Shown: piece after piece, positions 8,812 to 16,804 of the stretch | How positions within the stretch are numbered: position 1 is the first letter of the stretch | Layout of the letters: every line of letters starts with the position of its first letter | NCBI GenBank assembly: GCA_900469615.1 | Contig: UBYA01000011.1 | Span: 868,001 to 932,000 of the forward strand | From: Hyphomicrobiales bacterium | Lineage (GTDB): Bacteria > Pseudomonadota > Alphaproteobacteria > Rhizobiales > Rhizobiaceae | Reading direction: 5' to 3' | Length of the DNA stretch: 64,000 bases | The notes under the pieces: generated by a model | Told to the model about the DNA's origin: nothing | The model's database searches: none | What the model saw: only the letters and a program-made list of their open reading frames with translations | Program-made: the position numbers and the translations under genes

Positions 8812-9163
8812 TCCCGGCCTCATGCAGTGCTTTTTTACTTGTGTATCGAATGTCATTTTTACTTTCAATAAAAAACAAGGCAGCTTAATATATTCTATGT
8901 TGGTGGTTTATATTCATAGTAAATATGCTTTTTTAGAAGTTTAAGATTATAGGTTTCTCGTTTTGTCACAATACTTGAGTTCTACCCACGCCAATTGACC
9001 GAAGGAGGCCGGGTATTCAATGGCTTATGATGGCGCGGCACAGCTTGCAGGCAGCGGCGTGCCGGATTTCCGGTCGCCTCCGCGCTGGCCCGATATCGGC
9101 ATTTCCGCGGCGCAGGCGTGATGGTTTTGCCGTTTGCTGATACGGCCATGATCCTCGGCCGGG
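8812..9163. other. AT-rich upstream region and spacer, no clear gene
   Basis: From about 8862 to 8970 the sequence is markedly AT-rich (runs such as AATAAAAAAC and TGCTTTTTTAG) in an otherwise GC-rich window. It forms the upstream region of the MucR-like gene. MucR proteins are known to bind AT-rich DNA, so autoregulation is plausible. From 8971 to 9163 base composition returns to normal and no supported gene is seen. Confidence 0.5.
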
Positions 9164-9580
9164 TCAGTTCGAGGATATGTCCTGTCGTCGGTGATATGGC
9201 AGGATATGGTGCTCGGTCAGTGGCGCCATGATGATATTTCCCGGGTTTTGAGGCGACACCCAGCGGATTTCCTCGATCTCGGCCGTTGCCGCAATCCCGG
9301 CATCGCTCACATGCAGGCGGAATACATCCGCAACGACGAGGTGGTCCGGCTCGTTGGCGGCAGGTGCCTGGAAGCGGCCGAGAAAGATCAGATCCTTCGT
9401 CTCCGTGGCGAGGCCGAGCTCTTCGAGCAGCTCTCGGACAAGCGCCGCCTCGGCTGTTTCTTGCGGCTCCACCTTTCCTCCCGGCTGCATGAATGCCGTG
9501 GTGCCGCGCTTGCGCACGAGCAATGTGTCGCCATCCGGGCGCAGCAGCAGGGCAGCCGCTATGCGTATCGTCTTCGTCAT
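9164..9580 (-). CDS. Nudix hydrolase
   Basis: A 138-residue Nudix-fold pyrophosphohydrolase. The complete Nudix box runs from residue 35 to 57: G-x5-E, then REL-x-EE-x-GL, with all magnesium-binding glutamates present. The start ATG at 9580 is preceded by GGAG; upstream codons in the frame to 9703 have no family likeness. It is divergent from the HpaR-like regulator gene. These enzymes cleave X-linked nucleoside diphosphates (NTP clean-up, dinucleotides, sugar nucleotides); the substrate is not indicated, and no link to the neighbouring aromatic pathway is evident. Confidence 0.85.
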   Translation of the reverse strand: MTKTIRIAAALLLRPDGDTLLVRKRGTTAFMQPGGKVEPQETAEAALVRELLEELGLATETKDLIFLGRFQAPAANEPDHLVVADVFRLHVSDAGIAATAEIEEIRWVSPQNPGNIIMAPLTEHHILPYHRRQDISSN

Positions 9581-9743
9581 TGGCAAACTCCATCGGATTC
9601 GCGACGCGGTTTCAACCGGTTTTGCGGGCGTCCCGCCAACTGCGCAGAATTGCCGCGCACTGGGCGGTAATTCTCGCAACGCCTTGCACTGAATGATTCT
9701 CATGTTAATCAGTGAGGGCCTTCATCTAAGCGAATATGTCGAA

Positions 9744-10265
9744 ATGCAAAACAAATCAGACCGCGACGTCCGGCAATCACCGGAGCCCGACGCCACAAAA
9801 GCACCTTCCAAGCGACCGTCGCGGGATCGCCGCCGTTCCCTGGCGATCGGACTTCTGCGCGCTCGCGAAGCGGTCATGAGCCATTTCCGGCCAATCCTGG
9901 CGGCGCATGACGTGACCGAGCAGCAATGGCGCGTCATTCGTATCCTCCATGAGGCAGGCAAGCTCGACGCCACGGAACTTGCGGACAAGGCCTCCATCCT
10001 GGCGCCGAGCCTGACGCGCATGCTTCGCTCGCTTGAGGAGCGCGGCTTCATCACCAGGCACAAGGACGATGCCGACGGCCGCAGGGTGCTGTTGCAGATT
10101 ACGCCCGCCGGAGAGGCGATCGTCGAGGACGTCATGCCGGAGAGCCTGAAGGTCTATGCGGATATCGACGCCCGCTTTGGCTTGGAGCGCGTGGAAAAGC
10201 TCCTCGATATGCTGGAAGAGCTGGCGTCCCTGAAATTGGAGAACGGTTCGACCGGCGAGGAATGA
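9744..10265 (+). CDS. hpaR: HpaR-like MarR-family regulator of homoprotocatechuate degradation
   Basis: About 173 residues with a basic N-terminal extension. The HpaR-like core starts RRSLAIGLLRAREAVMSHFRPILAAHDVTEQQWRVIRILHEAG, followed by LADKASILAPSLTRMLRSLEERGFITRHKDDADGRRVLL, the MarR winged helix with DGRR wing. HpaR represses hpa meta-cleavage genes in enterobacteria and is released by 4-hydroxyphenylacetate or its catechol. The start is uncertain: ATG 9744 is chosen, ATGs at 9693 and 9702 are in frame. CACTGA/TCAGTG arms (9687-9692, 9709-9714) with an inner TGTTAAT overlap the early starts and may be an operator. The hpa genes lie 13-38 kb away. Confidence 0.8.
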   Translation: MQNKSDRDVRQSPEPDATKAPSKRPSRDRRRSLAIGLLRAREAVMSHFRPILAAHDVTEQQWRVIRILHEAGKLDATELADKASILAPSLTRMLRSLEERGFITRHKDDADGRRVLLQITPAGEAIVEDVMPESLKVYADIDARFGLERVEKLLDMLEELASLKLENGSTGEE

Positions 10266-10281
10266 AAGCTGCTCCGTCTTT

Positions 10282-10297
10282 GTTAATGTGTTAAGTA
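10282..10297. promoter_or_regulatory. TTAACACATTAA-type element, candidate HpaR site
   Basis: The plus strand reads GTTAATGTGTTAAGTA, whose complement TACTTAACACATTAAC matches 14 of 16 bases with the element in front of the hpaF-I operon (30172-30187). It lies 17 bases after the HpaR-like gene and 65 bases before the AraC-family gene at 10363. Assignment to HpaR is inference from location and recurrence. Confidence 0.5.
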
Positions 10298-10362
10298 TTT
10301 GATTGACGCGCCAGGGGATCTGTAGCAGTCTTTCGCAGTGCTGACACTGTTGGGAGGCGGAG

Positions 10363-11349
10363 TTGGACCTGTTGCAGAACCGCAGCCTGGTTGACCGGAC
10401 ATGGTCGCCGACACCCTATGATCAATGGGTTGACGATCTTCAAAGCATTTGCGGGAACTTCAATCCGCATACGGTACAGCGCGGCGACAGCGTTGTCGGT
10501 ACGGCCAGCCGCATCGACGTCTGCGGCATGGAGTTCGCCCATGTCTCCAACGATCTCGACTACGTCCACCGCGACTGGGATGACATTCGCCGCGATGCCA
10601 ACGAGCACCTGTTCCTGATCTTGCAGCTGGAAGGCGTCTGCGGCGTCGAGCATTCCGGCCAGCAGAATATCCTCGATGTCGGCGAATGCATTCTCGTCGA
10701 TTCCACGCGGCCGACGACATTCTATTTTCGCGGGCACTTCTCCAACCATCTGTCGCTGCATCTACCGCGGCAGCTGATGTATTCGAACAGCAAGGTGGAT
10801 TTCGACGTCGCCCGCAAGCTCGTGGCAAACGATCCGATGGCCATGATGCTGCGCGCGCTGATCGCCAAGATGATGACGACGCCGGAAAACGATGTGGCCT
10901 CTCCGCATCTGCGCCAGCTGATGTTCGACACGACGCGTCAGGCGTTTCTGTCGACCGGCATTCAGGCGGAGAGCCTGAATACGCTGCACGAAAGCGCCAG
11001 CCGGCGCATGCAGATGGTCGACATCCTCATCGACCGGCACCTTACCGACAGCGACCTCAGCGCCAAATGGCTGGCGACGCGGCTTGGCGTGTCGATCCGC
11101 ACCCTGCAGCAGGATTTCCAGGGCATGGGCATGACCTGCACCACCGTCATCCGTGACAAGCGTCTCCGCTTCGCGCGCGAGAAGATCGAGCAGCTGAAGG
11201 AGCAGCGCAACCCGACGACGATAGCCGAAGTCGCTTATTCGGCCGGATTCAACGACATTTCCTATTTCAATCGCAGCTTCAAGGACCTGTTCGATTGTGC
11301 CCCGAGCGAGCTGCTTCGCGCGGTTGAGCCGGGCCACAGGCTGGATTGA
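10363..11349 (+). CDS. AraC-family regulator, FeaR-like domain layout
   Basis: 328 residues. The N-terminal two thirds is a cupin-like effector domain of the AraC_binding_2 type, also found in FeaR, the activator of phenylethylamine/tyramine catabolism. The C-terminal double helix-turn-helix runs from about residue 220: DSDLSAKWLATRLGVSIRTLQQDF and TTIAEVAYSAGFNDISYFNRSFKDLFDCAPSELLRA. Translation is taken from TTG 10363, seven bases after GGGAGG; no better in-frame start is seen. It precedes the aldehyde dehydrogenase/GMC/ABC cassette on the same strand, and paired CCAAGACG repeats lie between. It is probably the activator of that cassette. Confidence 0.82.
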   Translation: MDLLQNRSLVDRTWSPTPYDQWVDDLQSICGNFNPHTVQRGDSVVGTASRIDVCGMEFAHVSNDLDYVHRDWDDIRRDANEHLFLILQLEGVCGVEHSGQQNILDVGECILVDSTRPTTFYFRGHFSNHLSLHLPRQLMYSNSKVDFDVARKLVANDPMAMMLRALIAKMMTTPENDVASPHLRQLMFDTTRQAFLSTGIQAESLNTLHESASRRMQMVDILIDRHLTDSDLSAKWLATRLGVSIRTLQQDFQGMGMTCTTVIRDKRLRFAREKIEQLKEQRNPTTIAEVAYSAGFNDISYFNRSFKDLFDCAPSELLRAVEPGHRLD

Positions 11350-11368
11350 AGCGCAGGTGCGCTCCAGT

Positions 11369-11398
11369 CCAAGACGAGGCGCGTTTCTCCCCAAGACG
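11369..11398 (+). promoter_or_regulatory. Direct repeat CCAAGACG, candidate AraC-type activator site
   Basis: CCAAGACGAGG starts at 11369 and CCAAGACGGGT at 11391, 22 bases apart, or two helical turns. They lie 53-82 bases upstream of the aldehyde dehydrogenase start and just after the AraC-family gene. Direct half-sites one face apart are usual for AraC-family activators; binding by the upstream gene product is inferred. Confidence 0.45.
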
Positions 11399-11450
11399 GG
11401 TTCTGCGACAGCGGCCATAGTCCTCTCGAAAGTCACGGGAGGAGAATGTC

Positions 11451-12857
11451 GTGAAGCAGTATACCCTGCTTATCGGTGGCGAGGCTGTCGCCACGTCCCA
11501 TCATGCACCGGTTGCAAATCCCTCGAACGGCGATGTGGTCGGCCACATGCCGCTCGCCAGCGAAGCGGATCTCGATCGTGCCGTCGCTGCCGCGGCGGAA
11601 GCCTTCAGGAGCTGGTCGCAGACTTCGAGCGAGGAGAGGGCCGCAGCCTGCCGCGCCGTTGCGGAAAAGATCAATGAGCATGCCGAAGAACTCGCCCAGA
11701 TCCTGACCCGCGAGCAGGGCAAACCGCTGAACGGTCTTGGCTCGCGCTTCGAGATCGGCGGGGCGCTTGCCTGGACGCGCCACACCGCCGAACTCGATCT
11801 GCCCGTTGAAATCCTGCAGGACGACAATGAGGGACGTGTGGAGCTGCATCGCAAGCCGATCGGCGTCGTCGGCTCGATCACGCCCTGGAACTGGCCGGTG
11901 ATGATCGCCTGCTGGCATATCGTGCCGGCGGTACGGGCCGGCAACACCGTCGTCATCAAGCCCTCGCCTTTGACGCCGCTGTCGACCATCCGCCTCGTCG
12001 AGATCATGAACGAGGTTCTGCCCCCTGGCGTGGTCAACGTCGTCACCGGCGAAAACGCCATCGGCGCCGCTCTTTCCGCCCATCCCGGCATCGCCAAGAT
12101 GACCTTCACCGGCTCGACGGAGACCGGCAAGAGGGTCATGGCCTCGGCCGTCGCGACCCTGAAGCGATTGACGCTGGAGCTCGGCGGCAACGATGCCGGC
12201 ATCGTACTGCCCGATGCCGATCCGAAGGCGATCGTGGAAGGACTGTTCTGGGGCGCCTTCATCAACAACGGCCAGACCTGCGCGGCGCTGAAGCGTCTCT
12301 ATGTGCATGACAGCATCTATGAGGACGTCTGCCGCGGTCTTGCGGATTACGCCTCCAGGATCAATGTCGGCGACGGGCTGGACGAGGCGAGTATTCTCGG
12401 GCCGGTGCAGAACGAGATGCAGTTCAACAAGGTGCGCGAGCTCGTCGACGACGCGCGCGCTCATGGCGGCCGCATCCTGACCGGCGGGGCACCGATGGAT
12501 CGCCCCGGCTATTTCTATCCGATCACGCTGGTCGCCGATGTCGATCATGGCGTGCGGCTGGTCGATGAGGAACAGTTCGGTCCGGCCCTGCCGATCATCC
12601 GCTACAGCGACATCGACGAAGTGGTCGCCCGCGCCAATCGGAATCCGGCCGGTCTTGGCGGTTCCGTCTGGTCCTCCGACGCGGAAAAGGCGAAGCGCTA
12701 TGCGATGCGGCTCGAGTGCGGCTCGGTGTGGATCAACAAGCACGGCACGATCCAGCCCAACGCGCCTTTCGGCGGCGTCAAGCAGTCCGGCATCGGTGTC
12801 GAGTTCGGCGCGGAAGGGCTGAAGGAATTCACCACAATCCAGACCGTGCTGAGCTGA
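11451..12857 (+). CDS. NAD(P)-dependent aldehyde dehydrogenase
   Basis: 468 residues, full-length ALDH superfamily. The cofactor segment SITPWNWPVMIACWHIVPAVRAGNTVVIKPSP, the general base E243 in LELGGND and the nucleophile C277 in NNGQTCAALKR are present. The start is GTG 11451, with GGGAGGAG just upstream; no ATG fits. The GMC oxidoreductase gene follows after three bases, so the two probably act in sequence: alcohol to aldehyde, then aldehyde to acid. Given the nearby hpa pathway, an arylacetaldehyde such as 4-hydroxyphenylacetaldehyde is an attractive substrate, but this is inference from context. Confidence 0.88.
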   Translation: MKQYTLLIGGEAVATSHHAPVANPSNGDVVGHMPLASEADLDRAVAAAAEAFRSWSQTSSEERAAACRAVAEKINEHAEELAQILTREQGKPLNGLGSRFEIGGALAWTRHTAELDLPVEILQDDNEGRVELHRKPIGVVGSITPWNWPVMIACWHIVPAVRAGNTVVIKPSPLTPLSTIRLVEIMNEVLPPGVVNVVTGENAIGAALSAHPGIAKMTFTGSTETGKRVMASAVATLKRLTLELGGNDAGIVLPDADPKAIVEGLFWGAFINNGQTCAALKRLYVHDSIYEDVCRGLADYASRINVGDGLDEASILGPVQNEMQFNKVRELVDDARAHGGRILTGGAPMDRPGYFYPITLVADVDHGVRLVDEEQFGPALPIIRYSDIDEVVARANRNPAGLGGSVWSSDAEKAKRYAMRLECGSVWINKHGTIQPNAPFGGVKQSGIGVEFGAEGLKEFTTIQTVLS

Positions 12858-12860
12858 GCC

Positions 12861-14456
12861 ATGGCGAGTTACGACTATATCATCGTCGGTGGCGGCTCCT
12901 CGGGTTGCGTGCTGGCAAACCGGCTTTCGGAAAACCCGGCGCATCAGGTGCTGCTGATCGAGTCCGGCAGGCGGGATTCCGATCCCTGGATTCATATCCC
13001 CGCAACGTTTTTCAAGGTGCTGGGCAAAGGCATCGATATCCATCCCTATGCCTCGAACCCCGACAAGGGTTTGAACGGCCGGCCGAGCATCGTGCCGCAG
13101 GGCAACGTACTAGGCGGCGGCAGCTCCGTGAATGCGATGATCTACATCCGCGGTCATCGCAACGACTACGACACCTGGTCGCAGATGGGTTGCCAGGGGT
13201 GGTCCTACGAGGATGTGCTTCCGGCTTTCCGCTCGCTGGAAAACAACGAGCGGCTGAACGGGGAGTTTCATGGCAGCAAGGGTGGCCTGCGCGTTTCCGA
13301 TCCCCGCCACCGCCATCCGTTGAGCGAAGCCTTCATCAAGGCGGCGACCGAGATCGGCATTCCTCTTAACGACGATTTCAACGGCGCGGATCAGGCCGGC
13401 GTCGGCTTTTATCAAAGCACGACCTATGGTGGCCGTCGCTGGAGTTCGGCGCAGGCCTTTCTACGCGAGGCGGAGAAGCGACCGAACCTGACCGTGCTGA
13501 CGCAGCGCAAGGTTGCTCGCATCCTGTTCGAGGGGCAGAAGGCCGTCGGCGTCGAGCTGCTCGACGGCACGATCTTCAAGGCATCTCGCGAGATCGCGCT
13601 CACCGCCGGCGCCATCGCGACGCCGAAGATCCTGCAACTCTCGGGCATCGGCAATGGCGAGCATCTTTCCTCGCTCGGCATCAAGGTCGTTGCCGACCTG
13701 CCGGGCGTCGGCGCCAACTATCAGGACCATCTGGAAGTGCCGGTGCAGGGCGAGACACGCGAGCCGATCTCGATCCTCGGCCATGACAAGGGCCTGCGGG
13801 CAGCCGGTCACATGCTGCGCTATCTGACCTCGCATCGCGGGCTCCTGTCTTCCAACGTCGTCGAGTGCGGCGGCTTTATCGACACGGCCGGAACAGGACA
13901 GCCCGATGTCCAGTTCCATGTCCTTCCCGTCCTGATCGGCTTTGTCGACCGCGACCCGGAACCCGGCCACGGCCTCAGCATCGGGCCATGCTACCTGCGG
14001 CCGCGATCGCGCGGCTGGATACGGTTGAAAAGTGCCGATCCGACCGAACAGACGGATTTCAACGCCAACCTGCTTTCAGATCCTGCCGATATCGAGACTT
14101 TGGTGCGCGGTGTCGAAACGGCGATCCGCATCCTCGACGCGCCGGCGCTTGCCAAGCTGGTCAAGCGCCGCGTGCTGCCGAAGCCCGGTGTCGAGAAAGA
14201 TCCCGAAGCCCTGCGCGATTACATCCGTCAATCGTGCAAGACCGTATTCCATCCTGCGGGAACGGCCCGCATGGGGCGGGCGGACGATCGCATGGCCGTG
14301 GTCGGGCCGGACCTGAAAGTGCGGGGGATCGAGGGGCTGCGTGTCTGCGATGCCTCCGTCATGCCGACGCTGGTGTCGGGCAACACCAATGCCCCGACGA
14401 TGATGATTGCGGCAAAGGCCGCCGCCTTCATGACAGGAAAGGCGATTTCCGGCTGA
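12861..14456 (+). CDS. GMC-family FAD-dependent alcohol dehydrogenase (choline dehydrogenase-like)
   Basis: 531 residues. The N-terminus YDYIIVGGGSSGCVLANRLSE is the FAD-binding Rossmann motif, followed by GGGSSVNAMIYIRGHRNDYD (GMC signature 1) and GAIATPKILQLSGIG (signature 2). The catalytic pair is H464 in HPAGTARMG and N508 in SGNTNAPTMM. It is in an operon with the aldehyde dehydrogenase upstream and a Liv-type ABC importer downstream. GMC enzymes oxidise primary alcohols, passing electrons to quinone or oxygen. Here an aryl-ethanol (for example tyrosol) is a plausible substrate because the product would feed the hpa route; choline or a polyol remain alternatives. Confidence 0.88.
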   Translation: MASYDYIIVGGGSSGCVLANRLSENPAHQVLLIESGRRDSDPWIHIPATFFKVLGKGIDIHPYASNPDKGLNGRPSIVPQGNVLGGGSSVNAMIYIRGHRNDYDTWSQMGCQGWSYEDVLPAFRSLENNERLNGEFHGSKGGLRVSDPRHRHPLSEAFIKAATEIGIPLNDDFNGADQAGVGFYQSTTYGGRRWSSAQAFLREAEKRPNLTVLTQRKVARILFEGQKAVGVELLDGTIFKASREIALTAGAIATPKILQLSGIGNGEHLSSLGIKVVADLPGVGANYQDHLEVPVQGETREPISILGHDKGLRAAGHMLRYLTSHRGLLSSNVVECGGFIDTAGTGQPDVQFHVLPVLIGFVDRDPEPGHGLSIGPCYLRPRSRGWIRLKSADPTEQTDFNANLLSDPADIETLVRGVETAIRILDAPALAKLVKRRVLPKPGVEKDPEALRDYIRQSCKTVFHPAGTARMGRADDRMAVVGPDLKVRGIEGLRVCDASVMPTLVSGNTNAPTMMIAAKAAAFMTGKAISG

Positions 14457-14515
14457 GCCGGAAGTCGGTGAAGCACAGAGCCCGTGGGGAGCGGGACAAC
14501 AAACTGGAGGAGACT

Positions 14516-15769
14516 ATGCCTATCAAATTAAGAGGGCTGGCAATCGGCCTTTTCCTGACGCTCGTTTCGGCGTTCAGCGCGCATGCGGCCGCATCCTGCG
14601 GCGATAACACCGGTAAGCCGGCAACCGGCGAGCCGATCATCATCGGCGCCATCACCGGCAAGACCGGGCCGGATGACTTTTCGAATTCCACCAAGGCGGC
14701 GAAGGCCTATTTCGATTGCCTCAACGCCAATGGCGGCATCAAGGGCCGGCCGGTCAAATATCTGGTCGAAGACGATCAGTGGAATCCGGAAATCGCCGCG
14801 CAGCTGGCCGCAAAGCTCGTCAACGACGAGAAAGCCGTGCTGATGGTCGGCAATTCCAGCTATGTCGAATGCGGAGCGAACGCCGATTTCTACAAGAAGT
14901 CGGGGATTCTCGTCGTCGCCGGCGTCGGCGTACCGCGTGAGTGCTACTTTGCCGAGAATTATGCGCCGACCAATGCCGGGCCGCGCGTCTCGATGCTCGG
15001 TGCGATGGGCTATGCGCTCGACAAGCTGAATGCCAAGTCGGTAGTCTGCATCGGCCCGAACATTCCCAATGTCGGCACCTGGTCTTGCGACGGCGTGATG
15101 CTTCTCGCCAAGGAAAAGGGATTTGCCGCGCAGACGATCCTGATGGATCCAGGCTCGGCCGATGCCACGTCGATCATCCTGCAGGCCGCTTCCAGCAAGC
15201 CTGATGTCATCGTCCTCGGCCTGTCCAAAGGGGTGGCCGTACCGTTGCTGACGGCTGCCGAGGAGCAGGGACTCAACCAGACGATCACCTTCCTCAGCGC
15301 CGCTTCTGCCTATGATCTTTCCGTTCCCGCCACCATCGGCCCCGGCTGGGACGACAAGTTCTATGTCAACATGGAATTCAACGATCTGAACGCGCAGACG
15401 CCGGACAACCAGAACTGGCTCGCCGTCATGGACCAGTACGGTCAGAAGTCCGATCCGCGCGATACCTTCGCCCAGGCCGGCTATCTGGCCGCCCGCATCG
15501 CCGAGAAGGCGCTGATGACGCTCGACCCGGCCAAGATCGACCGTGAAACCGCTTCGGCCGCCGTCCGCCAGATCAAGGATTTCAAAAGCGATATCTTCTG
15601 CGCTCCCTGGTACTTCGGTGATGGCGAGACGCGCCACAACGCCAATTCGACGACGCGCATGGCCGTCAGCGAAGGCGGAAAGTGGAAGGTCGTTTCCGAT
15701 TGCGCGCCGTCGCCGGATCCGGAGCTGAAGGACGTCCGCGCCTTCGAAAAGTCCGCCGGCATCAACTGA
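14516..15769 (+). CDS. Liv-type ABC transporter substrate-binding protein
   Basis: 417 residues with a Sec signal peptide: MPIKLRGLAIGLFLTLVSAF then SAHA and a mature start near AASCGDN. The mature part is a periplasmic binding protein type I of the branched-chain amino acid class (Peripla_BP_6), beginning EPIIIGAITGKTG and including AAKAYFDCLNANGGIKGRPVKYLVEDDQ. ATG 14516 follows GGAGGAG. It is the first gene of a five-gene importer (binding protein, two permeases, two ATPases). A strong stem-loop lies downstream and may keep its transcript level above that of the permeases. The ligand is not known; members of this class bind amino acids, amides, ureas and aromatic acids. Confidence 0.87.
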   Translation: MPIKLRGLAIGLFLTLVSAFSAHAAASCGDNTGKPATGEPIIIGAITGKTGPDDFSNSTKAAKAYFDCLNANGGIKGRPVKYLVEDDQWNPEIAAQLAAKLVNDEKAVLMVGNSSYVECGANADFYKKSGILVVAGVGVPRECYFAENYAPTNAGPRVSMLGAMGYALDKLNAKSVVCIGPNIPNVGTWSCDGVMLLAKEKGFAAQTILMDPGSADATSIILQAASSKPDVIVLGLSKGVAVPLLTAAEEQGLNQTITFLSAASAYDLSVPATIGPGWDDKFYVNMEFNDLNAQTPDNQNWLAVMDQYGQKSDPRDTFAQAGYLAARIAEKALMTLDPAKIDRETASAAVRQIKDFKSDIFCAPWYFGDGETRHNANSTTRMAVSEGGKWKVVSDCAPSPDPELKDVRAFEKSAGIN

Positions 15770-15785
15770 GCCCGACATTTGCCAT

Positions 15786-15814
15786 CGGTTCCGCGGCGGA
15801 AAGCCGCGGAACCG
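15786..15814 (+). terminator. Strong stem-loop between binding protein and permease genes
   Basis: CGGTTCCGCGGC (15786-15797) and GCCGCGGAACCG (15803-15814) pair perfectly over 12 bases around a GGAAA loop. No T run follows, so it is more likely a transcript-stabilising or attenuating hairpin than a full terminator. It lies 17 bases after the binding-protein stop codon. Confidence 0.6.
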
Positions 15815-15875
15815 AGCGACCCCACGCATCGGCCCGAAGATCGGGATCGATTTTCGGAAAGCTCGATGCGTTGAT

Positions 15876-15926
15876 CTAAAGCGTTACGGCGTCCTTTGCG
15901 TGTCTGAAAGACGCGCTGCGCCGTAG
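15876..15926. repeat. Rhizobial-type intergenic repeat element
   Basis: The segment starting CTAAAGCGTTACGGCG and ending GCGCCGTAG contains outer arms CGGCG/CGCCG and inner arms GCGTGTCT/AGACGCGC (one G-U pair). This order resembles a repeated intergenic element recalled from Rhizobium genomes. It sits between the binding-protein and LivH-type genes, 12 bases before the latter, and may fold in the message. Confidence 0.45.
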
Positions 15927-15937
15927 AGGATCGATCC

Positions 15938-16804
15938 ATGAATCTTCTACCCTTCGTCATTTCCGGGCTGGGGATCGGCGCCGTCTATGCGCTGTCCGGT
16001 GTCGGTCTTGTCGTCCTGTTTCGGGCAACAGGCGTTCTCAACTTCGCATTCGGTGCCTTCGGCGCGATCGGAGCGCATTGCGCCTGGCAATTGCTGGAGT
16101 GGAAGATGCCGCTCGCAGTCGCGATCCTCGCCGCCGTTCTCGTCTCGACGGCGATCAGCTTTCTTTATGGCCGCGTTTTCGCACCCATGCTGTCGCATCG
16201 CGATATCGTCGTGCGCGCCGTCGGAACCCTGGCGCCCGCGCTCGTCCTGATCGCGATCATGGGCGTCATCTGGGGTGAACTGCCGCGCCGGCTGCAATTC
16301 CCGACCGACCAGATGTTCGTCTCGCTCTTTGCCGTTCGGCTCACCTTCACGCGCATCATCGCCATCATTCTGGCCGTCGTCATGGTCGTCGCCATCACGT
16401 TGCTCCTGAGCCGCACGCGTCTCGGCCTCGACATGCGCGCCCTTGCCAACGATCGCGATCTCAGCGCCATTCTCGGCGTGCGTATTCTCTATACGGAAAC
16501 CGCCGCCTGGATCATCACCGGCATCTTCTCCGGTTTTGCCGGCCTGTTGCTGGCCGATCTCGTCCGGCTTCAGGGAACGTTTCTCACCCTGCTGGTGATC
16601 CCGGCGATTGCCGCAGCCATCCTCGGCCAGTTGCAGTCGCTGTGGCAAACGGCCGTCGCCGGCATTCTGATCGGCATTGCCGAGGCCGTGCTGACGCCGA
16701 TTGCCTGGATATCGCCTTATCGCGCAGCGGCGCCCTTCATCATCGCGCTCGTCGCGGTCACGATTCTCGGAGGCACGGCCAAGGCCGCGTTGAAGGACAG
16801 ATGA
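15938..16804 (+). CDS. LivH-type ABC transporter permease
   Basis: 288 residues with about eight membrane spans. The N-terminus PFVISGLGIGAVYALSGVGLVVLFRATGVLNFAFGAFGAIGA is the typical LivH opening, and the cytoplasmic coupling loop RTRLGLDMRALANDRDLSAILGV is conserved. It forms one half of the membrane channel of the importer whose binding protein is encoded upstream. The stop overlaps the LivM-type start by four bases (ATGA at 16801). Confidence 0.87.
   Translation: MNLLPFVISGLGIGAVYALSGVGLVVLFRATGVLNFAFGAFGAIGAHCAWQLLEWKMPLAVAILAAVLVSTAISFLYGRVFAPMLSHRDIVVRAVGTLAPALVLIAIMGVIWGELPRRLQFPTDQMFVSLFAVRLTFTRIIAIILAVVMVVAITLLLSRTRLGLDMRALANDRDLSAILGVRILYTETAAWIITGIFSGFAGLLLADLVRLQGTFLTLLVIPAIAAAILGQLQSLWQTAVAGILIGIAEAVLTPIAWISPYRAAAPFIIALVAVTILGGTAKAALKDR

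Noticed and set aside
9020..9121. 33-codon plus-strand open frame with GGAGG upstream
   Set aside because: Possible, but no family likeness, spacing of 11 bases to the site and no context; support is too weak.
11433..13043. Minus-strand open frame of 536 codons
   Set aside because: Antisense to the aldehyde dehydrogenase and GMC genes; no ribosome site or known domain.
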